Assembly (NCBI GenBank): GCA_947175845.1
Contig: CAMWOK010000002.1
Location: 1 to 34,671, forward strand
DNA from: an uncultured Lachnospiraceae bacterium
GTDB taxonomy: Bacteria; Bacillota; Clostridia; Lachnospirales; Lachnospiraceae
Length of the DNA stretch: 34,671 nt
Direction of reading: 5' to 3'
Shown piece by piece: positions 8,521-16,808 of this stretch. Positions within the stretch are counted from its first letter, which is position 1. Each line of letters starts with the position of its first letter. The notes under the pieces are model-generated. The model saw only the letters and a list, made by a program, of their open reading frames with translations, was not told the DNA's origin and searched no databases. A program made the position numbers and the translations under genes.

Positions 8521-9573
8521 TCACGCTTCTCTTTGTGCCCACAATCCCTGCGCATAGTAGATCCGCATCCACAGTCTGTCCGCCCCCGCAAGGACTGCCG
8601 CCGCCACACTGCCGCCATGCATCCTGACAAACGCTATCTCATCGGCTATTTTTTCTCTGTACGGCTGTCCAAACAAAACCACCGCCACAACCACCGTGTC
8701 CGCACCGGTATGCTTCCAGCCGTCTTCCACACTGTACAGCCCGAACTTAGAACCGTCTGTCCATCCTGCCTTCTCAAGCTCCCCCAACAGCGCCGCAGCC
8801 TCCTGCCCGCCGCAGGCATCCATCAGCAGAATCTGCACGTGCGTCTCTGCCAGACGCCGCAGACTCTCCTCAAGCATCTTGGCCTGTCTCTGTTCCATGG
8901 CGCCCGCGCGGCGTCCGCCCCGAAAGGTCATTCCGCAGACAGGGATCCCCAGCCGCGTCACAATATCGTTTTTCGTGTAAAATACCGAGCCCATGCAGAA
9001 GCTGAAGGCTGTCACAAACACCCCCGCCCCCGCAAGCGCCACAGCGCCCAGCAAAGCCGCCCGCCACGTAAAATACGGTATCTCCTCCCGCGCGATCGCC
9101 TGATCCTCAATTTTTTCGATCGAGGCAAACTCTTTTTTCGCTGCGCCAAACTCCTCCAGGGCTGTCACGAGCGCATCTTTGACTGCCTCCACCTGCGCGG
9201 CATCCCGCCCTTTTACCGTGATTGTCAGATAGCGCACATCCGATAAAATATCAGCTGTTATCATTTCTTTAACCTGATTCCGCTCGTATCCGCCGCCCAG
9301 AATCTCCATCACGCGTCCCAGAATCAGATCCGTCGCAATCACGTCATTCCATGTGAAGTCGTTATACCAGTGCCGCGCCTCGTCCTGCCCGTCCGCAAAC
9401 GCGACATAGTACTCTGTCTCAGACACATAACAGCTCTCCTGCATCTGGATCCCGACAATCATCAGGCGAAGACCGCTGCCCAGCACGGCGCCGGCCACCG
9501 CCAGGACAAGCAGTCTGGGCAGCTTTGTCACAAAAACGGCAAACAGCGCCCTGCTGTCAACTCCCTGCTGCAT
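8521..9573 (-). CDS. Wzz/CapA-like chain-length regulator with a degenerate kinase-like C-terminal domain
   Basis: This is a 350-residue inner-membrane protein. A first membrane helix (about residues 18-38) is followed by an extracellular region of about 130 residues and a second helix (about 172-195), as in Wzz/YveK proteins that set polymer length. After that comes a cytoplasmic part (about 200-350) that resembles the partner BY-kinase fold: ESLRRL, then a strand VQILLMDACGG where the P-loop would be expected, then GADTVVVAVVLF and a final RIYY. There is no Walker A lysine motif and no tyrosine-rich tail, so it is probably not an active kinase. ATG 9573 is preceded by GGAGGAGAAGG. It follows the priming transferase by 16 bases. 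The Wzz role is well supported; the degenerate kinase reading is inference. Confidence 0.75.
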   Translation of the reverse strand: MQQGVDSRALFAVFVTKLPRLLVLAVAGAVLGSGLRLMIVGIQMQESCYVSETEYYVAFADGQDEARHWYNDFTWNDVIATDLILGRVMEILGGGYERNQVKEMITADILSDVRYLTITVKGRDAAQVEAVKDALVTALEEFGAAKKEFASIEKIEDQAIAREEIPYFTWRAALLGAVALAGAGVFVTAFSFCMGSVFYTKNDIVTRLGIPVCGMTFRGGRRAGAMEQRQAKMLEESLRRLAETHVQILLMDACGGQEAAALLGELEKAGWTDGSKFGLYSVEDGWKHTGADTVVVAVVLFGQPYREKIADEIAFVRMHGGSVAAAVLAGADRLWMRIYYAQGLWAQREA

Positions 9574-9589
9574 CAAACCTTCTCCTCCA

Positions 9590-10972
9590 TTATTTCTTTT
9601 CCGTCCTCAGCGCGGTGGTCTGGTTCGTGTCAACGCCCTCTGTGCTCTCCGCCTGAAACAGAATCTTAAGCGTCAGCAGCATCAGCTTTAAGTCCAGCCA
9701 CACGCTGTAGTTCTCGATGTAAAACAGATCCAGCTTGAGCTTGTCGTACGGAGTCGTGTTGTACTTTCCATACACCTGCGCATAGCCCGCAAGCCCCGCC
9801 TTGACCTTTGTGCGGAACGTGAACTCCGGCATCTCCTCCTGATACTGTTTGATGATCTCCGGCCGCTCCGGGCGCGGTCCGATAAAGGACATCTCGCCGC
9901 TCAATATATTGAAGAGCTGCGGAAGCTCGTCAATCCGAACCTTGCGGATAAATCTGCCGATCGGTGTGATGCGGCTGTCATTCCTGGACGCAAGCCGCGC
10001 AACGCCGTCTTTCTCGGCGTCCGGCCGCATACTGCGGAATTTGAGAATCTGAAACGTTCTCATGTCGCGCGTGCACCGCACCTGCCTGTACAAAACCGGA
10101 CCGCCGTCATACAGCTTGATCGCTACAGCCGTCACAATCATGAACGGCGCCGTGACAACCATCAGCACCAGCGCACACACGATGTCGATCAGGCGCTTGA
10201 GCACGCGCTGCTCGATCGTCATCGCATACTCCCTGGTGAGCAGAATCGGCGTGTCAAAGAGATGCAGCTGATCGGAACCTTTGATCATAATATCGGGAAT
10301 CTTGGGCATCATATATACCCGGATCCCCCTGCTGTAACAGAATTTTAAGAGCCTGTTGCGCAGCATAGTGTCCATATCCCACAGCACCACGCCGTCGTAG
10401 CAGGTCACAATCTCGCTCTGAAGCGCTTCAAGACCGTCACTCTCCGCCGCACATTTGATAATATTGTACTTGTCTCTGCGCGTCTCAAACTTTTTTAAGA
10501 TATCCTCCGTCGGCCGGCATCCGCTGATAAACAGCAGGCGCTTCGGCGGAAAAAAGCGCTGGTAGAGCCTGTGGCTCACAAACGTCCACGCAGCTGACAC
10601 CACGATCTGCCCCAGCATCATCAGCATCAGCGGATAGGCAGTGACCAGCCCCAGCGAGAGCAGCGCTATCTGAAAGTACGAGACTACATTGGCACACAGA
10701 AGCGATATCACCTGCGAAAAAAACACATCCATCGGCTTGAGATACCCCACCTTGAGTCCGCCGTAGGTTCCCGTAAAAAACAACAGCAGTATAAAATAAA
10801 CGGCGGCAAGAAGCCAGAAGCCCTTTCTGTGAAAACTTCTCCACATACCGCTCTGCATGATGTCATTGTAAACCTTATGCCAGACATAAATGTACAAAAC
10901 TGTCTGAAACACAAGCCCTATCAACGACATCTGTAATATAATTGTCCTCTTTGCTGCCTCTATCCGTCCCAC
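9590..10972 (-). CDS. Polyprenyl-phosphate sugar phosphotransferase (priming enzyme, WbaP/CpsE family)
   Basis: This 460-residue membrane enzyme transfers a sugar-1-phosphate to undecaprenyl phosphate and so starts each repeat unit. Four or five hydrophobic helices fill about residues 10-130. A cytoplasmic nucleotide-binding-like domain follows, then a reentrant helix. The catalytic domain carries QILKFRSMRPDAE, RKVRIDELPQLFNIL and MSFIGPRPERPE, all diagnostic of bacterial sugar transferases, including the catalytic Asp-Glu pair. The start is GTG 10972, chosen because GGAGG stands seven bases upstream; the frame runs open to 11056, inside the preceding gene. Substrate (Gal, Glc or another) cannot be told. 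It is the committed step of the pathway encoded by the surrounding genes. Confidence 0.9.
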   Translation of the reverse strand: MGRIEAAKRTIILQMSLIGLVFQTVLYIYVWHKVYNDIMQSGMWRSFHRKGFWLLAAVYFILLLFFTGTYGGLKVGYLKPMDVFFSQVISLLCANVVSYFQIALLSLGLVTAYPLMLMMLGQIVVSAAWTFVSHRLYQRFFPPKRLLFISGCRPTEDILKKFETRRDKYNIIKCAAESDGLEALQSEIVTCYDGVVLWDMDTMLRNRLLKFCYSRGIRVYMMPKIPDIMIKGSDQLHLFDTPILLTREYAMTIEQRVLKRLIDIVCALVLMVVTAPFMIVTAVAIKLYDGGPVLYRQVRCTRDMRTFQILKFRSMRPDAEKDGVARLASRNDSRITPIGRFIRKVRIDELPQLFNILSGEMSFIGPRPERPEIIKQYQEEMPEFTFRTKVKAGLAGYAQVYGKYNTTPYDKLKLDLFYIENYSVWLDLKLMLLTLKILFQAESTEGVDTNQTTALRTEKK

Positions 10973-11003
10973 TGTCCAGCCTCCAAACCAAACATACCGT
11001 TTA

Positions 11004-11786
11004 TCACAGCCGCCTGAGAACCGCCCTGACTGCCCAAAAGCACATGCAGTACACACTTCCCGCGACAGACAGCTGTTCCTGCCTGCGGTACAGATTCCAT
11101 ATCCTCCTGACCGCAGTCAGCTTGTTTGACGACAAGGTATCTGTACTTCTCCTGTATTTCACCAGATTTTGATCGATGCCGTATCCCGCGCCGTACTTCT
11201 TGAGGATGTTCCACCAGGCGGCTGTGTCCTCGCTGGCGACACACGGCATACAGATATCCTCATCTGGTATCTTCTTCCTGTCTATCATCACTGTAGATGT
11301 AAATATCGTCGTATTTTTGAGCGCCTGCCGATAGGTGATGCGCTCCGGCACATGCACAACCCTGCCAAGCCCCACGCCCGCAGCGTCCGCAAACTCGTAC
11401 CCCATAAACACAAACCCGGCCCCGCTGTCGACTGTCCGCTGCAGCTGTCGGATAAACTCAAGCTCAACCTGAAGTTTGTCCGGCAGCCAGATATCGTCCG
11501 CGTCGAGAAAACAGATATACTGTCCACAGGCTTCGAGAACCCCGCGGTTTCTCGCCCGTGCAGCCCCGCCGTTCTCGTCCTGCACAATCAGCCTGATGCG
11601 CGCGTCCTCCTGCGCCTTCCGGCGGATAATCTCCCTCCCGGAATCCGCCGAGCAGTCGTCCACGAGCAAAAGTTCCCACCGGTCATATGTCTGGCGCTGC
11701 ACATACCCGATTGTCTCTGCGAGAAACCGCTGCGCGTTGTACACCGGCACAATAATACTGATAAGTCCGTCCTTTTTTTCCACCAT
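11004..11786 (-). CDS. Glycosyltransferase family 2 (GT-A fold)
   Basis: This 260-residue GT2 enzyme has ISIIVPVYNAQRFL at the N-terminus, LLLVDDCSADSG (first acidic motif), GGAARARNRGV and then YICFLDADD (DxD metal site). A short basic C-terminal helix may touch the membrane. The start is ATG 11786, which lies right after the TAA of the preceding gene; its AAGGAAG ribosome-binding site is inside that gene, so the pair is coupled. The frame is open upstream to 12095, but that part is a shadow of the preceding gene. It probably adds the second or a later sugar after the priming enzyme, which is encoded next. The sugar is unknown. Confidence 0.82.
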   Translation of the reverse strand: MVEKKDGLISIIVPVYNAQRFLAETIGYVQRQTYDRWELLLVDDCSADSGREIIRRKAQEDARIRLIVQDENGGAARARNRGVLEACGQYICFLDADDIWLPDKLQVELEFIRQLQRTVDSGAGFVFMGYEFADAAGVGLGRVVHVPERITYRQALKNTTIFTSTVMIDRKKIPDEDICMPCVASEDTAAWWNILKKYGAGYGIDQNLVKYRRSTDTLSSNKLTAVRRIWNLYRRQEQLSVAGSVYCMCFWAVRAVLRRL

Positions 11787-11788
11787 AC

Positions 11789-12730
11789 TTAAAATTCTTC
11801 CTTGATCAGGTATTTCGGCCGGTCCTTCACTTCCATGTACATCTTGCTCATATACTGCCCCATGATGCCCAGGCAGAGCAGCTGCACCCCGCCAATCAGC
11901 GAGATAACGCACGTCATGGAAGGCCAGCCCGCAACCGGATCTCCGTACAGCAGCGCCCTGACAAAGATAAAAATCATGAACACAAACGCCATCAGACAAA
12001 ATAAGATACCAAACACAGATGCGATTGACAGCGGCGCGGTCGAGAATGCCATAATGCCGTCCAGCGAGTAGAGAAAAAGCTTCCAGAAGGACCATTTGGT
12101 CTCGCCAGCCACCCGCTTCACATTCTCGTACTCAATCCACTTGGTCCGGTATCCGACCCATCCGAAAATTCCCTTGGAAAACCGGTTGTACTCCCGCATG
12201 GCCAGGATCGCATCGGTCACCTGCCGCGTCATCAGCCTGTAATCCCGCGCGCCGTCGACGATCTCCGTCTTTGATATTTTGCGCATCAGCCCGTAAAACC
12301 GTCTTGCAAAAAACGAGCGGATCGGCGGCTCGCCCTTTCGGTCCACACGCCTTGTCGCCACTGAGTCGTACCCCTGTTCAATGTAACCGTACATTTCAGG
12401 CAGAATCGCCGGCGGGTCCTGCAGGTCTGCGTCCATGAGCACGGTGTAATCTCCCGACGCCTTCTCCAGCCCTGCAATGATGGCAGCTTCCTTTCCGAAA
12501 TTCCTTGAAAAAGACACAAGATGAACGCGCTCATCCTGTTCCCGGAGCGCCTTCACAGCCGCTACTGTGCCATCCCTTGACCCGTCATCCACAAATATGA
12601 ATTCCAGCTCCACATCCTTCTCATGAAAAAATGTTTCCTGCTTCACTGTCTCTGCATAAAAATGCGGCACACTCTCCTCCTCATTATAGCAGGGCACAAT
12701 GATGCTCAAATTCTTTGTATACGCCTTCAA
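11789..12730 (-). CDS. Polyprenyl-phosphate glycosyltransferase, GtrB/CsbB/DPM1-like GT2
   Basis: This 313-residue protein has a GT2 domain: LSIIVPCYNEEESV, FIFVDDGSRDGT, and VLMDADLQDPP (catalytic and metal-binding acids). Two membrane helices follow (about residues 235-262 and 270-290) in the typical GtrB arrangement. Such enzymes charge undecaprenyl phosphate with one sugar for later use outside the cell, for example side-chain decoration. No GtrA-type flippase is visible here. The start is TTG 12730, supported by GGAGGAAAAGG just upstream; no better ATG exists nearby. It follows the Spo0A-like gene by 21 bases, and its ribosome-binding site lies in that short gap. Confidence 0.82.
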   Translation of the reverse strand: MKAYTKNLSIIVPCYNEEESVPHFYAETVKQETFFHEKDVELEFIFVDDGSRDGTVAAVKALREQDERVHLVSFSRNFGKEAAIIAGLEKASGDYTVLMDADLQDPPAILPEMYGYIEQGYDSVATRRVDRKGEPPIRSFFARRFYGLMRKISKTEIVDGARDYRLMTRQVTDAILAMREYNRFSKGIFGWVGYRTKWIEYENVKRVAGETKWSFWKLFLYSLDGIMAFSTAPLSIASVFGILFCLMAFVFMIFIFVRALLYGDPVAGWPSMTCVISLIGGVQLLCLGIMGQYMSKMYMEVKDRPKYLIKEEF

Positions 12731-12751
12731 CTACCTTTTCCTCCACCAAAT

Positions 12752-13141
12752 TCAATCCCCGGAATCTATCGTATTTCTAAAAAATCCAGCCATTTTCCCT
12801 ATAACCTCTGTATTGGTAGGTCTGATCGTCCCATCACCATAAACTTCTTCGAAAAACGCTCTCAGCGTCTCTGGATCTCCATTGTCCCACGCGGTTTCTA
12901 TCGTATTTCGTATCGCACGCTCCACCTGTTTATCTGTCGTATGAAAACGCTTCGCAACTTCAGGATACAGACATTTCGTGACCGATTTCAGCACTTCAGG
13001 CTCCCGATAAACGATCCAGACTGCCTCCCGCAGATAGCGATAGCCCTTCTGCCTTGCCTGAAATCCGCATTTAACCATATGGTATGTAGTTCGCCTATAG
13101 ATATTTACCCTCGAACACCCATCATCCATATTTACTTTCAT
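12752..13141 (-). CDS. Stand-alone Spo0A C-terminal DNA-binding domain protein
   Basis: This small protein of about 129 residues matches the DNA-binding (sigma-A-activating) domain of the sporulation regulator Spo0A almost end to end: GFQARQKGYRYLREAV, then TKCLYPEVAKRF, then the recognition helix TTDKQVERAIRNTIETAW (about residues 68-85) and RPTNTEVI. The phosphoacceptor receiver domain of Spo0A is absent; only about 20 residues precede the domain. It is therefore probably a constitutive or abundance-controlled DNA-binding protein, perhaps acting at 0A-like boxes and on the polysaccharide genes around it. Start ATG 13141 (or GTG 13144) has only a weak ribosome-binding site, so expression may be low. 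The region is visibly richer in A/T than its neighbours, a possible sign of separate origin. The family call is strong; target and role are inference. Confidence 0.8.
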   Translation of the reverse strand: MKVNMDDGCSRVNIYRRTTYHMVKCGFQARQKGYRYLREAVWIVYREPEVLKSVTKCLYPEVAKRFHTTDKQVERAIRNTIETAWDNGDPETLRAFFEEVYGDGTIRPTNTEVIGKMAGFFRNTIDSGD

Positions 13142-13197
13142 CACACCCTAATTTACTGCGCACAGCACCTTTCCTGCAACACGCCCCCATTCCTTCT

Positions 13198-14139
13198 CTA
13201 CAGTCTGGCTTCCCCGACATTTGCCCGAAACCAGTCGTAAGCCAGCTTCACGCCCTCCTCGAGCTCGACTTTGTGTGTCCATCCAAGGTTGTGCAGTTTT
13301 GTCACATCTGTCAGTTTTCTCGGTGTGCCGTCAGGCATATCCTTATTCCACACGATCTCTCCCGTGTAGCCTACAACGCGCTGGACAATCCCGGCCAGCT
13401 CCCGGATTGTCACTTCCTTTCCAGTGCCGATGTTCACGTGCTGTTCCCCGTCATAGTTCTCGAGCAGAAATACGCACGCATCTGCCATGTCGTCGACATA
13501 CAAAAATTCGCGCAGCGGGGTGCCCGTCCCCCAAAGCTCCACGCTCGGTGCATTGTTAATCTTCGCATCATGAAATTTCCGGATCATCGCCGGCATGACG
13601 TGGGACCCTGACAAATCATAGTTGTCGTATGGTCCGTAGAGATTTGTGGGCATACAGCTGATAAAGTCATCCCCATACTGCCGCTTGAAAAATTTGCACA
13701 TCTCCATGCCGGAAATCTTCGCGATCGCGTATGCCTCGTTCGTCTCCTCAAGTGCACCTGTGAGCAGCGCATCCTCCGGGATCGGCTGCTGCGCCATCCG
13801 CGGATAAATGCAGGTGCTTCCAAGAAACAGGAGCTTCTTTACCTGATAGTCATGACAGCTCTTGATCACGTTGCACTGAATCTGCATATTCTCATAGGCA
13901 AAATCTGCCGGCGCCGTGTTGTTTGCGTTGATCCCGCCGACCTTCGCCGCCGCGAGCACGACCACATCCGGCCGCTGTTCCTCAAAGAAACTGCGCACCG
14001 CCTGTTGACTTGTCAGGTCAAGTTCTCTGTGCGTCCGGCCGATCACGTTGGTGAAGCCCCTTGCCTCCAGGTTTCTGACGATCGCAGAGCCAACCAGTCC
14101 CCTGTGCCCTGCGACATATATCTTATCTGCCTTATTCAT
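13198..14139 (-). CDS. fcl: GDP-L-fucose synthase (epimerase/reductase)
   Basis: This 313-residue short-chain dehydrogenase converts GDP-4-keto-6-deoxy-mannose to GDP-L-fucose with NADPH. The N-terminus has the Rossmann motif [20 protein letters not shown] supplies the catalytic Ser, and [10 protein letters not shown] holds the Tyr-x3-Lys pair. [13 protein letters not shown] is typical of the family. ATG 14139 is chosen because GGAGG lies five bases upstream; the fifteen open codons above it, part of which lie in the structured element, are unlikely to be coding. The partner enzyme Gmd is the next gene upstream, so the cell makes fucose for this polymer. Mannose-1-phosphate activation genes are not in the window. 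Confidence 0.93.
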   Translation of the reverse strand: MNKADKIYVAGHRGLVGSAIVRNLEARGFTNVIGRTHRELDLTSQQAVRSFFEEQRPDVVVLAAAKVGGINANNTAPADFAYENMQIQCNVIKSCHDYQVKKLLFLGSTCIYPRMAQQPIPEDALLTGALEETNEAYAIAKISGMEMCKFFKRQYGDDFISCMPTNLYGPYDNYDLSGSHVMPAMIRKFHDAKINNAPSVELWGTGTPLREFLYVDDMADACVFLLENYDGEQHVNIGTGKEVTIRELAGIVQRVVGYTGEIVWNKDMPDGTPRKLTDVTKLHNLGWTHKVELEEGVKLAYDWFRANVGEARL

Positions 14140-14153
14140 CGCATCCTCCATCC

Positions 14154-14337
14154 CTAGTACAACATTTCCTAATCCCTCATACACTTAGCACTCACTATTT
14201 ACGCCATCGCAAAGGACTGGTACAGTCCTTATGTTGTCGTCAGTCAACAATGCCACCGCATTGCCTCCTTCCTCCGCCTTGCGCTGACGAAAAGATCAAG
14301 CACTAAGTATATGTGGATTAAGAAAACGCTGTACTAG
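14154..14337 (-). repeat. 184-bp element with 39-bp terminal inverted repeats and inner hairpins (MITE-like or structured RNA)
   Basis: The gmd-fcl gap is almost filled by this element. Its ends, 14154-14192 and 14299-14337, are inverted copies starting CTAGTACA that match at 29 of 39 positions without gaps. The six transition differences would all be G-U pairs in a minus-strand transcript, the direction of the operon. Inside are AAGGACT/AGTCCTT (14212-14230), CAATGC/GCATTG (14248-14263) and an enclosing CGTCAG/CTGACG (14238-14243 and 14284-14289). The right end contains the TAG stop of gmd, and the left end abuts the ribosome-binding site of fcl. It may be a miniature transposable element or an RNA that processes or attenuates the mRNA. 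The structure is seen; the identity is inference. Confidence 0.7.
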
Positions 14338-15413
14338 CAGTTTTCCACACTACTTTTCATCTTGTACTGCGCGCACGACATCCCTGCGACTTCCCGCAGA
14401 TCTGCGTCCATCATCATGGACACGAGCGCCTTAAAGTCCACCTTCCGCTTCCAGCCGAGCTCCCGCTCCGCCTTCTGTGCATTTCCCCAGAGAAATTCCA
14501 CTTCCGCAGGACGGTAGAACTCAGGGTTGACATCGACGAGCAGTCTCCCTGTCTCCGCATCATAGCCCTTCTCGTTGACGCCCTCGCCCTCCCAGCGGAT
14601 CGCGATGCCGAGCTCCTCAAATGCCGCCTCCACAAACTGGCGCACGGTGTGCGTCTCGTTGGTTGCAAGTACATAGTCTCCGGGCGCCTTCTGCTGGAGC
14701 ATCAGCCACATGCCCTCCACATAGTCACCCGCATATCCCCAGTCCCTCTTGGCATTCATATTTCCGAGGGAGAGCTTGTCCTGCTTTCCTGCAATGATAT
14801 TTGCGATCGCCAGCGTGATCTTGCGCGTCACAAAATTTTCTCCGCGCCTGGGGGATTCGTGATTGAACAGGATTCCGTTGCACGCAAACATATTGTAGGA
14901 CTCCCTGTAATTTACGGTTATCCAGTAGGAGTACAGCTTTGCCACCCCGTAAGGGCTCTTGGGGTAAAACGGGGTCGTCTCACTCTGCGGCGCCGTCTCG
15001 GGAAGCCCTCCAAAAAGCTCCGAGGTCGATGCCTGATAATATCTGCAGTTGCCCCCGTTGACCCGAATTGCCTCTAACAGCTTCAATGTGCTGACACCCG
15101 TCGCGTCCGCCGTGTACTCCGGAACTTCGAACGATACGCCCACATGGGACTGCGCCGCAAGATTGTAGACTTCCGTGGGCCGGATCTCCCCGATGATGCG
15201 CATGAGGTTGGATGAGTCTGTGGTGTCCGCAAAATGCAGGAAAAATTTTACCTTATTGTACTCTGAGCGGATCAGATGGTCGATGCGCATCGTGTTTGAG
15301 ATGCTGTGCCTTCGAATGAGTCCGTGAACCTCATATCCTTTCTCCAGCAGAAACTCTGCCAGATAGGAACCATCCTGTCCCGTAATTCCTGTGATCAATG
15401 CTATATTGTTCAT
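14334..15413 (-). CDS. gmd: GDP-mannose 4,6-dehydratase
   Basis: This 359-residue enzyme turns GDP-mannose into GDP-4-keto-6-deoxy-mannose, the first step to GDP-fucose. It has the NAD(P) motif [20 protein letters not shown], the family sequence [14 protein letters not shown] (a loose form of the RRSS segment), the catalytic [15 protein letters not shown] with Tyr-x3-Lys, and [16 protein letters not shown]. Length is that of the family. AGGAAACAGGA stands just ahead of ATG 15413. The stop codon lies inside the inverted repeat of the element that follows. fcl comes next in transcription order, completing the pathway. The C-terminal tail (KMKSSVENC) may have been set by insertion of the element. 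Confidence 0.95.
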   Translation of the reverse strand: MNNIALITGITGQDGSYLAEFLLEKGYEVHGLIRRHSISNTMRIDHLIRSEYNKVKFFLHFADTTDSSNLMRIIGEIRPTEVYNLAAQSHVGVSFEVPEYTADATGVSTLKLLEAIRVNGGNCRYYQASTSELFGGLPETAPQSETTPFYPKSPYGVAKLYSYWITVNYRESYNMFACNGILFNHESPRRGENFVTRKITLAIANIIAGKQDKLSLGNMNAKRDWGYAGDYVEGMWLMLQQKAPGDYVLATNETHTVRQFVEAAFEELGIAIRWEGEGVNEKGYDAETGRLLVDVNPEFYRPAEVEFLWGNAQKAERELGWKRKVDFKALVSMMMDADLREVAGMSCAQYKMKSSVENC

Positions 15414-15487
15414 ATCGTTCCTGTTTCCTTTCTGTCCATCCTAATTTTCATTCCAAAATATGCCACTTTCAGTATACCCATACTTTC

Positions 15488-16354
15488 TCAGAATGACAAG
15501 TTTTTTATATATTCTGCGATCGCCTTTTCCCAGTCTGCAAACATGTGATCTGTGGTGAGCTTGAGCATATAGTTCTCCAGCACGGAATACGCCGGCCGCG
15601 GTGCCACCACACCCGACACATTCTTGTCATACTGCTCTGTCGTGACCGTCTCCACCACGGTGGACTTCCCTGTCAGGCGGTAGATCTCCCTCGTGAAATC
15701 CGCCCAGTTCGTTATCCCCTCACAGGTTCCGTGAAAAAGCCCAAAATTGTCTGTCGGGAGCAGGTATGCGATCGCCTTTGCGAGCTCGTCCGCACTGGTC
15801 GGGGAGCCATACTGATCCCCCACCACCGTCACCCTGTCATGATTCTGCGCAAGGCCGAGCATCGTCCGCACGAAATTTTTGCCCTCTCCGTAGAGCCACG
15901 CCGTTCGGATGATAAAATACTCGCGCGCAAACGCCTTCACAAACTGCTCGCCGGCAAGTTTCGTCCTGCCGTACACCGCTTTAGGATTCGGCGTGTCAAA
16001 CTCCGTGTACGGCACATCCGCCTGCCCGTCAAACACGTAGTCCGTCGAGATGTGCATGAGTTTCGCGTGATATCTGGACGCCGCAATGCTCAAATTTCTC
16101 GGCCCGATCGCGTTGATCCGGTACGCGTTGTCCACATCAGTCTCACAGCCGTTCACGTTCGTGTGCGCCGCACAGTTGATGATCGCGTAGGGCTTCACCT
16201 CCGCCACAAACCGGTTCACATCATCAATTTTTGTGATGTCCAGCTCGCCGACATCCGTGTTCACGCACTCATACTCCGTGCCGTCCTGATAAACTTTGTT
16301 GATTGCACGCCCGAGCTGTCCGTTGCCGCCCGTGACAATGATTTTTTTCACCAT
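15488..16354 (-). CDS. rmlD: dTDP-4-dehydrorhamnose reductase
   Basis: This 288-residue short-chain dehydrogenase makes the last step of dTDP-L-rhamnose synthesis. Visible are the Rossmann motif IIVTGGNGQLGRAI, STDYVFDG, and YGRTKLAGEQ with the Tyr-x3-Lys catalytic pair. AGGGAAA precedes ATG 16354; sixteen further open codons up to 16402 are Lys-rich and have no ribosome-binding site. The length fits the family. rmlA, rmlB and rmlC are not in the window, so they must lie elsewhere if rhamnose is made. Because a hairpin separates it from ptsH, this is probably the first gene of the polysaccharide transcription unit, although I could not find a convincing promoter in the 137-base gap before it. 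Confidence 0.9.
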   Translation of the reverse strand: MVKKIIVTGGNGQLGRAINKVYQDGTEYECVNTDVGELDITKIDDVNRFVAEVKPYAIINCAAHTNVNGCETDVDNAYRINAIGPRNLSIAASRYHAKLMHISTDYVFDGQADVPYTEFDTPNPKAVYGRTKLAGEQFVKAFAREYFIIRTAWLYGEGKNFVRTMLGLAQNHDRVTVVGDQYGSPTSADELAKAIAYLLPTDNFGLFHGTCEGITNWADFTREIYRLTGKSTVVETVTTEQYDKNVSGVVAPRPAYSVLENYMLKLTTDHMFADWEKAIAEYIKNLSF

Positions 16355-16457
16355 ACCCATTTTCCCTGACTTTCCTTTCCTGATAACCTTATCTTTTCTC
16401 ATACAACCAGACTCTATTCACCGCAAAACACAAGACCTGCATTTGCTATAACGCGAA

Positions 16458-16484
16458 ATTAGCCCGAAGCTCCTTCGGACTAAT
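16458..16484 (-). terminator. Terminator-like hairpin after ptsH
   Basis: On the minus strand ATTAGTCCGAAG pairs with CTTCGGGCTAAT around a GAG loop: 12 pairs including one G-U. It lies 8 bases past the ptsH stop and is followed only by TTTCG, so the T-run is short and some read-through is likely. It marks the border between the GlmM/HPr genes and the polysaccharide genes. Confidence 0.65.
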
Positions 16485-16491
16485 CCCCTCT

Positions 16492-16755
16492 CTACTCGCC
16501 CAACCCGTCCTCTATAACCCTGATCATAGTTGACAAAGCCTCATTCTCGTCTGAACCTTCACAAAAAACCTCAATCTCGTCACCACTCTTGATGCATGCG
16601 CCAAGTACACTGAGCACACTCTTGGCATTGGCCGTATTTCCGCGGAATGTAAAGGTTATCAGCGAGTTAAACAGCATCGCTTCCTTACATAGTATTCCTG
16701 CCGGACGCAAATGCAGCCCTGTCGGGTTCTTGATAACTACTTTCTGACTAACCAT
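16492..16755 (-). CDS. ptsH: HPr family phosphocarrier protein
   Basis: This 87-residue protein carries phosphate from Enzyme I to the sugar-specific units of the phosphotransferase system. The active His15 is in GLHLRPAG. The regulatory Ser46 in NAKSVLSVLG is also present, so HPr kinase could act on it as in other Firmicutes; a Crh-like protein, which lacks the His, is thereby excluded. GGAGGTGTGAGAT precedes ATG 16755. It follows glmM by 53 bases and is the last gene before a hairpin. Enzyme I is not nearby. This position next to amino-sugar and c-di-AMP genes suggests co-transcription with envelope functions. Confidence 0.92.
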   Translation of the reverse strand: MVSQKVVIKNPTGLHLRPAGILCKEAMLFNSLITFTFRGNTANAKSVLSVLGACIKSGDEIEVFCEGSDENEALSTMIRVIEDGLGE

Positions 16756-16808
16756 ATCTCACACCTCCGAATCGTAAATCTTTTCCTTTCTTAATGGTAC
16801 TGTGTGCG

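Noticed and set aside
11787-12095. N-terminal extension of the GT2 frame that ends at 11004
   Set aside because: It overlaps the GtrB-like gene; the GT2 domain begins right after ATG 11786.
14154-14337. CRISPR or riboswitch reading of the structured gap
   Set aside because: There are no regularly spaced direct repeats, and no riboswitch core that I recognise; the long inverted ends fit a MITE or a long RNA hairpin better.
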